Source: a virus. From it: a stretch of DNA of 64,000 nucleotides. The stretch lies in the IMG/VR virus record IMGVR_UViG_3300008111_000002, positions 124,001 to 188,000 of that record, one strand, 5' to 3'. Both the position numbers and the translations under genes were made by a program. The notes below the pieces were generated by a model. It was given only the letters and a program-made list of their open reading frames with translations. It searched no databases and was not told the DNA's origin. Below are positions 35,460 through 43,244 of this stretch, in pieces (the first letter of the stretch is position 1; every line of letters begins with the position of its first letter).

Positions 35460-35488
35460 TTGACATTGCTAAATAAAAAACGCATAAT
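35460..35488 (+). promoter_or_regulatory. Sigma70-like promoter of gp32
   Basis: A perfect TTGACA (35460-35465) and CATAAT (35483-35488) are separated by exactly 17 bp. This is the clearest host-type promoter in the window and fits early/middle expression of gp32. The leader of about 50 nt ends in AGGAGG; it contains GTGC..GCAT complementarity that could fold, but I cannot show a T4-type autoregulatory pseudoknot. Confidence 0.82.
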
Positions 35489-35543
35489 ATATATTGTGCG
35501 TAAGGCATACATTTTAAGGCAAAATAATAGGAGGCAAATTAAA

Positions 35544-36527
35544 ATGGCATCATTAGCAGAAATTCGTGCAAAACTTCAAGAAGCACAAAACAAATCTTCA
35601 GGAAACTCCACCGGCGGTGGCGACAACGCAATTTATCCACATTGGAACATGCAAGAAGGCAAGGAAGCAGTAGTTCGCTTACTTCCAGACGGCGACAGCT
35701 CAAATACTTTCTTTTGGGTTGAACGTGCTATGATCAAATTAGAGTTCGCTGGTATCAAAGGCGAAACTGATAATAAGAAAATTCAAGTACAAGTACCTTG
35801 CGTGGAGATGTACGGTCCAAATGAAACATGCCCAATTCTTTCAGAAGTACGTGGCTGGTTTAAGGACAAGAGTCTAGAAGAAATGGGTCGTAAGTACTGG
35901 AAAAAACGTTCATACATTTTCCAAGGCTTCGTTGTTGAAGATCCACTTAAAGAAGATAGTGTACCAGAAAATCCAATCCGTAGATTTATTATTGGTCCTC
36001 AAATTTATCAAATCATCCGCAACGGCTTGATTGATCCAGAAATCAATGAAACACCTACAGATTATCTACGTGGGTTAGATTTCCGTATTGCTAAAACCAG
36101 TAAAGGCGGCTTTGCTGATTATTCTACTAGTAAGTATAGCCGTAGAGAACGTGCTCTTAGCGATGCAGAAAAAGCAGCAATTGATCAATATGGATTGTTT
36201 GATCTTAAGAGCTTCTTACCTAAGAAGCCAGGTGAGGTCGAACTCAAAGTAATCAAAGAAATGTTTGAAGCAAGTGTTAACGGCGAAGCATATGATCCAA
36301 CTCGTTGGAGTCAATATTACAAGCCAGCTGGCATTGGCAGTGCTACTGGAGATCCAGTGGCTAAAGCAGTCAAACCTGCTTCAACAGAAGAAAGCTACGA
36401 AGAAGAACCAGCACCAGTAGCACCAGTTAAGGGTGTTAACGTAGCTGATGCTGCAAATTCTTCAGCAGAAGGTAACAGTCGTGCGCAAGATATTCTTGCC
36501 ATGATTCGTAACCGTCAAAAGCAATAA
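35544..36527 (+). CDS. 32: Single-stranded DNA-binding protein (gp32)
   Basis: A 327-residue ssDNA-binding protein that coats replication and recombination intermediates. The frame extends upstream, but the ATG at 35544 follows a perfect AGGAGG, and the longer frame would start within the -35 element. Parts in order: a basic N-terminal segment for cooperativity (LAEIRAKLQEAQNK), the OB-fold core (KEAVVRLLPDG, CVEMYGPNETCPI, KRSYIFQGFVVEDPL, FRIAKTSKGGFADYSTSKYS) and an acidic C-terminal tail near residues 285-300. The T4 zinc site (H64, C77, C87, C90) is only partly kept: C-x9-C remains, but the third Cys is replaced by Leu and the His is not evident. Confidence 0.92.
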   Translation: MASLAEIRAKLQEAQNKSSGNSTGGGDNAIYPHWNMQEGKEAVVRLLPDGDSSNTFFWVERAMIKLEFAGIKGETDNKKIQVQVPCVEMYGPNETCPILSEVRGWFKDKSLEEMGRKYWKKRSYIFQGFVVEDPLKEDSVPENPIRRFIIGPQIYQIIRNGLIDPEINETPTDYLRGLDFRIAKTSKGGFADYSTSKYSRRERALSDAEKAAIDQYGLFDLKSFLPKKPGEVELKVIKEMFEASVNGEAYDPTRWSQYYKPAGIGSATGDPVAKAVKPASTEESYEEEPAPVAPVKGVNVADAANSSAEGNSRAQDILAMIRNRQKQ

Positions 36528-36539
36528 TAATAAAATAAC

Positions 36540-36568
36540 GAGTATGGGTTCACGCCCATACTCTCTTT
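36540..36568 (+). terminator. Hairpin after gp32, weak terminator or attenuator
   Basis: The 9-bp stem GAGTATGGG / CCCATACTC with a TTCACG loop has only TCTTT behind it. It may partly terminate or protect gp32 mRNA ends while allowing read-through to uvsX. Confidence 0.7.
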
Positions 36569-36586
36569 GATTACAGGAAAACAATA

Positions 36587-36775
36587 ATGGCAAAAATAAA
36601 TTTATCTAAAGTTGGCGAAAGTATCACATTCTATCGCTACGATAACGGTTTTATGATTGAAATCAGTGGCCGTAACAAAAAAGAAGAGTGGAAAACTCAA
36701 AAGATTTTGTGTAATACAGAGGACGAGTTATTGGCACTAATTAAAGAAATAAACAGCTTGGAGTTAGATCAATAA
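36587..36775 (+). CDS. Small hypothetical protein between gp32 and uvsX
   Basis: A 62-residue protein with an open beta-sheet start (GESITFYRYDNGFMIEISG) and a C-terminal helix (EDELLALIKEINSLE). The ATG follows AGGAAAAC, and the stop overlaps the uvsX start (TAATG), so the two are translationally coupled. I do not recognise it. A recombination-accessory role is possible from location only. Confidence 0.75.
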   Translation: MAKINLSKVGESITFYRYDNGFMIEISGRNKKEEWKTQKILCNTEDELLALIKEINSLELDQ

Positions 36776-37854
36776 TGGCAAAAGCATTTGATATTTCAAA
36801 ATTTAGAAAATCAATTACTAAATCAATTGAAGGGCTTAGTATTGGTTTTAATGATCCCACAGATTGGATCTCAACAGGTAATTATGCTTTAAATTATCTA
36901 ATCAGCGGAGATTTTCATAAAGGTGTTCCGTTAGGTAAAGTTACAGTATTTGCAGGTGAAAGTGGCGCTGGCAAATCTTATATTTGTTCGGGCAATCTTA
37001 TCAAGGCAGCACAAGCACAAGGCATCTATCCAATCTTAATTGATTCAGAAAATGCTCTTGATGAAGATTGGCTAAAAGCACTTGGCGTGGATACTTCAGA
37101 AGATAAACTTCTTAAACTCAATATGGCAATGATCGATGATGTAGCAAAGACTATTACAGAATTTGTTGCAGAGTATAAAGCAATGCCAGAAGAAACTCGT
37201 CCTAAAGTTTTGTTTGTGCTTGATTCACTTGGTATGTTGCTAACTCCCACTGATGTAAATCAGTTTGAAGCAGGTGACCTTAAAGGTGACATGGGTCGTA
37301 AGCCTAAAGCACTAACAGCACTTGTTCGTAACTGTGTCAATATGTTTGGTTCATTAAACATTGGCCTTGTAGCAACTAATCACACATACGCAAGTCAAGA
37401 TATGTTTGATCCAGATGATAAAATTTCTGGTGGTCAGGGTTTTATCTATGCAAGTTCAATTGTAGTAGCAATGCGTAAATTGAAACTTAAAGAAGATGAT
37501 GACGGCAACAAGATTTCGGAAGTTCGTGGAATTCGTGCTGCCTGCAAAGTAATGAAAACACGTTACGCAAAGCCTTTTGAATCAGTACAAGTGAAAATTC
37601 CTTATGAAACAGGTATGAATCCCTATAGTGGAATGGTAGACCTGGCAGAAGAAAAAGGTCTTCTAAAGAAAGAAGGTAACAGTCTTGTATATGTAACTAG
37701 CGACGGTGAAATTATCAAACAATTCCGCAAAGCGTGGGAACGCAACGAAAACAATGGTCTTGATAAAATCATGGCAGACGTTTCTAAAAACGGCGAAAAT
37801 GTCTCATCTGAGATAATTAATAATGTTGAATTAGAAACGGAGACATCTCAATGA
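36775..37854 (+). CDS. uvsX: RecA-like recombinase UvsX
   Basis: A 359-residue strand-exchange ATPase that works with UvsY and gp32 in recombination-dependent replication and repair. It carries Walker A GESGAGKS at about residues 62-69, Walker B VLFVLDSLGML near 145, the loop region FEAGDLKGDMGRKPKALTAL and GLVATNHTY, and ISGGQGFIYASS, all standard for the phage RecA family. Length is close to T4 UvsX (391). The start overlaps the preceding stop and the end overlaps the next gene by 4 nt (ATGA). Confidence 0.95.
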   Translation: MAKAFDISKFRKSITKSIEGLSIGFNDPTDWISTGNYALNYLISGDFHKGVPLGKVTVFAGESGAGKSYICSGNLIKAAQAQGIYPILIDSENALDEDWLKALGVDTSEDKLLKLNMAMIDDVAKTITEFVAEYKAMPEETRPKVLFVLDSLGMLLTPTDVNQFEAGDLKGDMGRKPKALTALVRNCVNMFGSLNIGLVATNHTYASQDMFDPDDKISGGQGFIYASSIVVAMRKLKLKEDDDGNKISEVRGIRAACKVMKTRYAKPFESVQVKIPYETGMNPYSGMVDLAEEKGLLKKEGNSLVYVTSDGEIIKQFRKAWERNENNGLDKIMADVSKNGENVSSEIINNVELETETSQ

Positions 37855-38090
37855 AAGAAGACCTAATTGCCGATCTATGGAATGTGATTGTTGAGCACTT
37901 ACCAGAAAAATCTAAAAGTATTGTTGCAACAGATTTTGTTAATACTTTATTAGATTATGGTATTAAGGATAGTACTATTGAATCTTTATTAGGAGTAGAT
38001 CCCCATCTTGATCAAGCAATTGAATATGCAATTGACGGTGAAGAAATTGAGGATTCTGAAGAAGAAGATTATTACGAAGATGAGGATTAA
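37851..38090 (+). CDS. Small acidic hypothetical protein between uvsX and uvsY
   Basis: A 79-residue protein, helical for the first 60 residues (DLIADLWNVIVEHL, DFVNTLLDYGI, TIESLLGVDPHLDQAIEYAI), with a strongly acidic C-terminal tail (EDSEEEDYYEDED). It overlaps uvsX by 4 nt and uvsY by 1 nt, so it is co-translated with both. A DNA-mimic or protein-binding tail is suggested by composition only. Confidence 0.78.
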   Translation: MKEDLIADLWNVIVEHLPEKSKSIVATDFVNTLLDYGIKDSTIESLLGVDPHLDQAIEYAIDGEEIEDSEEEDYYEDED

Positions 38091-38545
38091 TGAACTGGTA
38101 CGAAGCAGTTTCTAAAGATATCAGTAATATTCCGGATGCAGTGGCATTTTTTGAAAAAGAATTGTTAGATGCAAAACTGGAATGTAAAATCTTTGGCAAT
38201 ATAGAAAAAAATAGTGCTGCAATGCCCGGTGTGGTAGAGAATCGTTTTAATCAATTACAGGAAATTGAAGGTATCCTCGAATATCTTAATATTGAATTAA
38301 GACGACTAAAAAGTCAACACTTTCGTAAATATCTTGAAAGCTATCAACGATCGTTGAGCAGTAGAGACTGTGAAAAGTTTGTAGACGGTGAGGCAGACGT
38401 TGTAGACTTTGAAAAAATTATTAACGATTTTGCATTGTTACGTAACAAATGGCTTGGTATTATTAAAGCACTTGATCAAAAGCAGTGGCACTTGACTAAT
38501 ATTATTAAGTTGCGTGTAGCTGGGTTAGAGGATGCCACCTTGTGA
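38090..38545 (+). CDS. uvsY: Recombination mediator UvsY
   Basis: A 151-residue, all-helical protein that loads UvsX onto gp32-covered ssDNA. It follows the T4 UvsY layout: a helical ENRFNQLQEIEGILEYLNIE, LRRLKSQHFRKYLES (parallel to ARLDYYSGR in T4), then FVDGEADVVDFEKIINDFAL and KWLGIIKALDQKQWHLTNIIKLRVAGLED (parallel to YWGILLDFCSGALDAIKSRGFAIKHIQDMRAFEAG). Length is near T4 UvsY (137). The position after uvsX supports the call. The 3' end overlaps a convergent glycan gene by 21 nt. Confidence 0.82.
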   Translation: MNWYEAVSKDISNIPDAVAFFEKELLDAKLECKIFGNIEKNSAAMPGVVENRFNQLQEIEGILEYLNIELRRLKSQHFRKYLESYQRSLSSRDCEKFVDGEADVVDFEKIINDFALLRNKWLGIIKALDQKQWHLTNIIKLRVAGLEDATL

Positions 38546-39388
38546 ATTGTTAAACAATTCATCATGTGGAACTTCGTATGGATGGCCCTGATAAAACAGG
38601 GCTTTTTCTTGAGCACTACCGTCGTACCATTCGTCTAAATTATATTGACACCATGCAATGTGTTCATGCCACACATCTCTGTTAACTGGTTCTAACGGAT
38701 CTCTCCAATTGTCTAATGTTCTTTCACATGCTATCCAAGTTGGACACGGGCCTAGACTAATAACTTTTTTTCCGTACCAAAATGCTTCAGCAGTAATTGC
38801 AGAACTATAACTGACAACTAAATCTGCCCATTCAAAATCGCCGTCGATTCCAAACACGCCTTTAAATCCAACACTAGGATTTCCGTAATGTTGTACTCCC
38901 TTTTTACCAACCTTGTATCTAATTTTTACATTTGCACCCCGTGATTCAAAAAATGTTTTTAATTTTTCAGACCATTGTGTAATATCAAATCCTGTGAAAA
39001 TTCCTTGACTTTTTTTACTTGGAGCGATCAATACGTTTTTAATTTCTTTAACTTTCCAAGGCTGTTTTTCTAATCTAGTAGTGTTCCATCGAGAATAGGG
39101 AATTGATTTTAATTTAGTTGGTGCAAAAGAATTTATACTCACCCTGGCTGCTACTCTATGTTTTGAAACCCAAGATCCAAGATAAGGACGATTAATTGCT
39201 ATATAGGGATTTTTTGCCGTCATCCATGGCCCAATAAATCCTATAGGATTAGCGGGCACTATTAATGGTATTCCTGGATCAGCAGTTGTTATATCATGTA
39301 TATGAATTAATCTGCCGGTAAAACGTTCCCAACCTTTAATAAAAGGTTCGTCAAATTCATTAACGAGTATTTGATATTTTAATGCCAT
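38525..39388 (-). CDS. KpsS/capsule-synthesis-like glycosyltransferase
   Basis: A 287-residue protein counted from the ATG at 39388 (MALKYQILVNEF). A second in-frame ATG at 39415 overlaps a late box, so the shorter form is preferred. The C-terminal half has the capsule-synthesis pattern: ADLVVSYSSAITAEAFWYGKKVISLGP (the S-S..E-A...G-K/I-P loop), preceded by DITQWSEKLKTFFESRGANVKIRYK. It is related to the proteins at 40836, 42312 and 48178. The family includes Kdo/hexose transferases acting on lipid-linked polysaccharide. The acceptor here is unknown. Confidence 0.65.
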   Translation of the reverse strand: MALKYQILVNEFDEPFIKGWERFTGRLIHIHDITTADPGIPLIVPANPIGFIGPWMTAKNPYIAINRPYLGSWVSKHRVAARVSINSFAPTKLKSIPYSRWNTTRLEKQPWKVKEIKNVLIAPSKKSQGIFTGFDITQWSEKLKTFFESRGANVKIRYKVGKKGVQHYGNPSVGFKGVFGIDGDFEWADLVVSYSSAITAEAFWYGKKVISLGPCPTWIACERTLDNWRDPLEPVNRDVWHEHIAWCQYNLDEWYDGSAQEKALFYQGHPYEVPHDELFNNSQGGIL

Positions 39389-39405
39389 TTTTGTCCGCTC
39401 TTTAA

Positions 39406-39413
39406 TATTTACC
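39406..39413 (-). promoter_or_regulatory. Late promoter box for the minus-strand glycan gene
   Basis: On the minus strand it reads GGTAAATA, 17 nt before the ATG at 39388. It is divergent from the plus-strand box at 39426. Confidence 0.5.
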
Positions 39414-39425
39414 ATTAACTGCTCT

Positions 39426-39433
39426 GATAAATA
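39426..39433 (+). promoter_or_regulatory. Late promoter box 5 nt before the nucleotidyltransferase-cupin gene
   Basis: GATAAATA is followed by TCAGC and then ATG. The box sits inside a small inverted repeat (CTGAT..ATCAG). No Shine-Dalgarno sequence is present. Confidence 0.55.
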
Positions 39434-39438
39434 TCAGC

Positions 39439-40131
39439 ATGAAAAACATTGTTTTAATTACTGGTGGTTTTGATCCAATACACTCCGGACACATATCATA
39501 TATCAACGCGGCAAGAGAGCTCGGCGATTCGTTAATTGTTGGAGTTAATTCTGACGAATGGCTACGTCGAAAGAAAGGGCAGAAGTTTATGCCTTGGGAA
39601 GAACGTGCAAGCATTGTAGCTAACTTATACAGTGTTAGTCGAGTGATAAATTTTGACGATAGCGATAATAGTGCTAAAGATGCTATCCGAAAAGTTAGAG
39701 CAATACATCCTAATGCTAATATTATCTTCGCCAACGGCGGAGATCGAACCAAAGAAAATATTCCAGAAATGGATCTACTTAAAGAAATGTTACACCTAGA
39801 ATTTGTATTTGGTGTCGGTGGAGTAGATAAAAAAAATTCTAGCAGTTGGATTTTACAAGAATGGAAAGCTCCCAAAACTGAACGCCCTTGGGGTTATTAT
39901 CGTGTACTACACGAAAATGGCAAGGAAGTTAAAGTTAAAGAATTAACTGTGGAACCAGGACAATGCCTTAGTATGCAACGTCATCAAAACAGAGCAGAAC
40001 ATTGGTTTATTGCAGAAGGTACTGCAGAAATCTACACAATTAATAGAAGCACAGATCAAGAATTAGTTGGAATTTTTCATAAACATCAAAGTTTACATAT
40101 TAAAAAAGACGAATGGCATCAAGGACTGTAA
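39439..40131 (+). CDS. Nucleotidyltransferase-cupin fusion (RfaE2/TagD-like plus sugar isomerase-type cupin)
   Basis: A 230-residue two-domain protein. Residues 1-135 are a cytidylyl/adenylyltransferase: GGFDPIHSGHISYINAAREL contains the HxGH motif (HSGH), VGVNSDEWLRRKKG and MPWEERASIVANL follow, and FANGGDRTKENIPE is the nucleotide-binding end. Known relatives activate heptose-phosphate or glycerol-phosphate. Residues about 145-230 are a mannose-6-phosphate-isomerase-type cupin (ERPWGYYRVLHE, VEPGQCLSMQRHQNRAEHW, IAEGTAEI). The cupin ends right after EWHQGL, whereas the usual family continues with another strand; no alternative frame restores it. The likely role is sugar-nucleotide synthesis for surface glycans. 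Confidence 0.8.
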   Translation: MKNIVLITGGFDPIHSGHISYINAARELGDSLIVGVNSDEWLRRKKGQKFMPWEERASIVANLYSVSRVINFDDSDNSAKDAIRKVRAIHPNANIIFANGGDRTKENIPEMDLLKEMLHLEFVFGVGGVDKKNSSSWILQEWKAPKTERPWGYYRVLHENGKEVKVKELTVEPGQCLSMQRHQNRAEHWFIAEGTAEIYTINRSTDQELVGIFHKHQSLHIKKDEWHQGL

Positions 40132-40152
40132 CGAAAGTGATATAGAAAGAAA

Positions 40153-40839
40153 ATGAAAGATATAATTCCAGTTTTTATTGGTTACGATCCAAGAGAAGCA
40201 ATCGCATATCATACATGTGTTAATAGTATTATTCGTAATTCGTCAAAGCCTGTAAGTATTGTTCCGGTGGCATTAAATTTATTTAAAGATTATTCTGAAA
40301 CACATACTGATGGTAGTAATCATTTTATCTATACTAGATTTTTAGTTCCCTGGTTAATGGGTTGGGCTGGCCATGCAATATTCATCGATGGTGACATGAT
40401 TGTACGTGGTGACATTGCCGAATTATGGGAAATGAGACAAATGTCCTACGATGTAATGGTTGTTAAACACGATTACAAAACAAAAATGCCTGTAAAATAT
40501 TTAGGAGCAAAAAATGAAGACTATCCTCGAAAAAATTGGTCTAGTGTTATTCTGTGGAATTGTAATTCTTTTCCTAACCGGAAACTTACTCCCGAGTTTG
40601 TCCAACAATCCACCGGCAGTTTCCTCCACCGCTTCTCGTGGTTAGATGACGAACGTATAGGAGAATTACCTAAAGAGTGGAATTGGTTACCTGACGAATA
40701 CGGTCCAAATCCAGATGCAAAGTTATTGCATTATACGTTAGGAACACCCTGCTTTCATGAGTTTGCTGGTACGCCAATGGGCAATGAATGGCATAAAGAA
40801 CGAATTCTAACTGAATACTGCCAACAAAGAGATATATGA
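40153..40839 (+). CDS. Glycosyltransferase, GT8-like
   Basis: A 228-residue GT-A-type transferase. It opens with IPVFIGYDPREAIAYHTCVNSI, has the metal/nucleotide-binding motif HAIFIDGDMIVRGDI (D-x-D near residues 78-80), then SVILWNCNSF and LHYTLGTPCFHEF, the His-containing end found in GT8-like enzymes. It is shorter than typical cellular GT8 enzymes. The gene lies between the nucleotidyltransferase-cupin fusion and a KpsS-like gene; its stop overlaps the next start by 4 nt (ATGA). Donor and acceptor are unknown. Confidence 0.82.
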   Translation: MKDIIPVFIGYDPREAIAYHTCVNSIIRNSSKPVSIVPVALNLFKDYSETHTDGSNHFIYTRFLVPWLMGWAGHAIFIDGDMIVRGDIAELWEMRQMSYDVMVVKHDYKTKMPVKYLGAKNEDYPRKNWSSVILWNCNSFPNRKLTPEFVQQSTGSFLHRFSWLDDERIGELPKEWNWLPDEYGPNPDAKLLHYTLGTPCFHEFAGTPMGNEWHKERILTEYCQQRDI

Positions 40840-41636
40840 GTTGGATTTTTTTAAACAACACTAAAAAATCTCAATATATAGAAATCTTTGCTAAAGGTTG
40901 CGGCAGTGAAGTAACTTCCTATGAAGATTTTGTATACGAAAACAATACTAACCCGTTAGTAATTCGCGGTATACTTAAAGATAAATTAATTAAACGTTGC
41001 TGGGAAGATCAACGCACGTTTTATTATTTCGATACTGGGTATATTGGTAATGACGTATATAATAAAAACCCAAGTGGTTATAAATTTTGGCATAGAATAG
41101 TAAAAAATAATTTACAACACAGTGAAATTATTTCCAGGCCCGATGATCGTTGGCGTCGATTAGGGAAAGAAATAAAACCCTGGAAGACTCCTGGTAAAAG
41201 AATAATTATAGCTGCTCCTGACGAGAAACCTTGCAAGTTTTATGGAATAAATCTAGATCAATGGTTAGAAAATGTTATTAGTATGTTAAAACAATATACC
41301 GATAGACCTATTGTTATTAGACAACGACCTGCAGATAGAATAGATCGAAAACAAAATATTCCATTAACTCAAGAGTTAGAAAATGATGCATTTGCATTGA
41401 TAACATTCAATAGTGTTGCAGCAACAGAAGCAATTTTAAACGGGATTCCGGCATTTACATTAGCACCTGCTAATGCTGCAAGTCCTGTAAGTTTACAAGA
41501 CTTAACCAAGATAGAAACCCCGTATTACCCTGATAAGGATAAATTATATTCATGGGTATGCCACATGGCTTATGGTCAATTTCATACTGATGAATTAAGA
41601 AACGGTACTGCTAAAAGAATTTTGGAAGAAACATGA
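40836..41636 (+). CDS. KpsS-like glycosyltransferase paralogue
   Basis: A 266-residue protein. Its C-terminal half has INLDQWLENVISMLKQYTDRPIVIRQRP and LITFNSVAATEAILNGIPAFTL, then DLTKIETPYYPDKDKLYSWV. The core (TDRPIVIR-x-x-P, then N-S-x(3)-E/G-A-x(3)-G-I-P) is shared with the proteins at 42312 and 48178 and more weakly with 38525. This is the layout of the capsule-synthesis/Kdo-transferase group. The start overlaps the preceding stop (ATGA), and the end overlaps the next start. The sugar is unknown. Confidence 0.68.
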   Translation: MSWIFLNNTKKSQYIEIFAKGCGSEVTSYEDFVYENNTNPLVIRGILKDKLIKRCWEDQRTFYYFDTGYIGNDVYNKNPSGYKFWHRIVKNNLQHSEIISRPDDRWRRLGKEIKPWKTPGKRIIIAAPDEKPCKFYGINLDQWLENVISMLKQYTDRPIVIRQRPADRIDRKQNIPLTQELENDAFALITFNSVAATEAILNGIPAFTLAPANAASPVSLQDLTKIETPYYPDKDKLYSWVCHMAYGQFHTDELRNGTAKRILEET

Positions 41637-42337
41637 AATTACATTTTATTACAAGTATATCAAAAACGTACTGGAACGATACTGCAAGATATTGCATTCC
41701 AACTTGGAAATTACCGGGTAAGACAACCATATACATCGATCAACACGACGGAGATTTAGATTGGATAGTTGAAGTTCCCTTTCACAAAGAATTACTAAGT
41801 GTTCCAGAATTATCAAACAAAGAAGTAGGTAGATCTAAGGTAAGAAAATTTTGGGGCAAGTCGTGGGCGCAAATAGATGCAATCAGAAATAGGGGCGTAG
41901 ATGAAAGAATAATCTGGATTGATTCAGATGTTGAACAAATTGCAGATGTTGGAGAGGAAGATTTTAATTTTAATTTTTCAGAACCATTTGCAATGATGAA
42001 TTCTGGTGATAACGAAGATTGTTGGGAAACTGGTTTAGTAATTTTTAATCAACAATACGGCAAATTAAATGTTGCGACTCGTTTATATGAAAAAGTATGG
42101 CGTGATGAGGAACAATTATTTGGTTTATTTAGACCATATGATGCACACGTATTAGGTTATGTTGCAGAAGAGAGAACCTTTTTAAATTTATGTAATCAAC
42201 CTTGTAAAAATATTGATGCGTTATCTAATTCTAGATTTAGTAAATTTTTTAAACATTGGATTAATAAAGATAATAAAAAACTGTTGCAAGATCTAAAAAC
42301 AACACAACCAAGTGAAAACAGTAGCGATATATCATAA
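41633..42337 (+). CDS. Glycosyltransferase-like protein with DxD motif
   Basis: A 234-residue GT-A-fold-like protein. It opens MKLHFITSISKTYWNDTARY, with the probable donor-binding motif RIIWIDSDVEQI (D-S-D near residues 97-99) and a following acceptor-side loop (MMNSGDNEDCWETGLVIFN). The last residues are Lys/Asn-rich and overlap the next gene by 26 nt. It belongs to the run of transferases in the glycan island. No specific sugar can be assigned. Confidence 0.7.
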   Translation: MKLHFITSISKTYWNDTARYCIPTWKLPGKTTIYIDQHDGDLDWIVEVPFHKELLSVPELSNKEVGRSKVRKFWGKSWAQIDAIRNRGVDERIIWIDSDVEQIADVGEEDFNFNFSEPFAMMNSGDNEDCWETGLVIFNQQYGKLNVATRLYEKVWRDEEQLFGLFRPYDAHVLGYVAEERTFLNLCNQPCKNIDALSNSRFSKFFKHWINKDNKKLLQDLKTTQPSENSSDIS

Positions 42338-43244
42338 ATCAGTTCCTAACGGAAAAAATTTAGAGAAGATACAACTTTTACAAAATTTTTCTCAAGGAGT
42401 TCGTGCAGCAGGTGATACTGTACTTGATGTAGATCACTATAGTGTAGTTGCGGCCGATGTTGGAGTAATACAAGGATGGATATCTGGAAAACCAGATGCG
42501 CAACACACCATATTAAGAAATAATGTAATAACTCAACAAAAATTTCTTAATAGATTTGTTGTATGTGCTGATAGTAATTTATTTCTTTATGCTAATACAG
42601 ATAATCCATTGCATTATCTAAGATATAGTTTTAATGACGTTTTTCCTAATCAAGGAATATATTGTGATACAGAAATAGATCCTATAAGATGGATTAAAAT
42701 CTCACAAAATCTTAATATACATCTTAAACCATATAGAGCATACGGCGATCATATTTTAATACTATTACAACGCAACGGTGGTTGGAGTATGTCTGGATAT
42801 GATGTACAAGATTGGGCTATATCTGTTATTGATACTATACGATCTTTTACAGATAGACCCATAGTAATTAGAGCACACCCTGGAGATAAAGCAGCTAGAA
42901 CTTATCTTAATCCAGACAGTCCGCATTGCAGAATTAAATTTTCTAAACGTGTAAGATTAAGTAATAATACTAGACTAACTGATGATTTAGTAAATTGTTG
43001 GGCTGCTGTAAATTATAATTCAAGTCCAGCAGTCGGTGCAGCAATTGAAGGAATTCCAATTTTTGTAACTGATCCTATTAGAAGTCAAAGTGCGGAAATT
43101 GCTAATAGAGATTTATCACAAATTGAAAACCCAATGTTACCAGATAGGCAAAAGTGGGTTGAAAGATTATCAATGTTTCATTGGAATTTTAACGAATTAA
43201 GATCTGGTGAATGCTGGTCGCATATGAGAAAATTTATTTCATAA
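42312..43244 (+). CDS. KpsS-like glycosyltransferase paralogue, GTG start
   Basis: A 310-residue protein starting with GTG at 42312 (MKTVAIYHKSVPNG), overlapping the preceding gene by 26 nt; no closer ATG gives this N-terminus. The C-terminal half has the family core: YDVQDWAISVIDTIRSFTDRPIVIRAHP (the His-Pro form common in capsule transferases) and AAVNYNSSPAVGAAIEGIPIFV, then DLSQIENPMLPDRQKWV. It is the longest of the four paralogues. The 3' end overlaps the convergent reductase gene by 11 nt. Confidence 0.7.
   Translation: MKTVAIYHKSVPNGKNLEKIQLLQNFSQGVRAAGDTVLDVDHYSVVAADVGVIQGWISGKPDAQHTILRNNVITQQKFLNRFVVCADSNLFLYANTDNPLHYLRYSFNDVFPNQGIYCDTEIDPIRWIKISQNLNIHLKPYRAYGDHILILLQRNGGWSMSGYDVQDWAISVIDTIRSFTDRPIVIRAHPGDKAARTYLNPDSPHCRIKFSKRVRLSNNTRLTDDLVNCWAAVNYNSSPAVGAAIEGIPIFVTDPIRSQSAEIANRDLSQIENPMLPDRQKWVERLSMFHWNFNELRSGECWSHMRKFIS

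Noticed and set aside
36540-36568. Strong terminator after gp32
   Set aside because: The stem is good but the following T-run is poor, so it is called a weak terminator/attenuator rather than a full terminator.
38525-39415. Longer start (39415) for the minus-strand KpsS-like gene
   Set aside because: The ATG at 39415 overlaps the GGTAAATA box; the ATG at 39388 has a normal distance to that box and a cleaner N-terminus. The longer form cannot be fully excluded.
39402-39875. 157-codon antisense frame across the nucleotidyltransferase-cupin gene
   Set aside because: The forward gene has clear HxGH and cupin motifs; the antisense frame is Ser/Leu-rich without recognisable features.
40100-40153. 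Frameshift explaining the shortened cupin
   Set aside because: Reading the other forward frame after 40120 gives only about a dozen codons without the expected cupin strand, so no simple frameshift restores the family's usual end.
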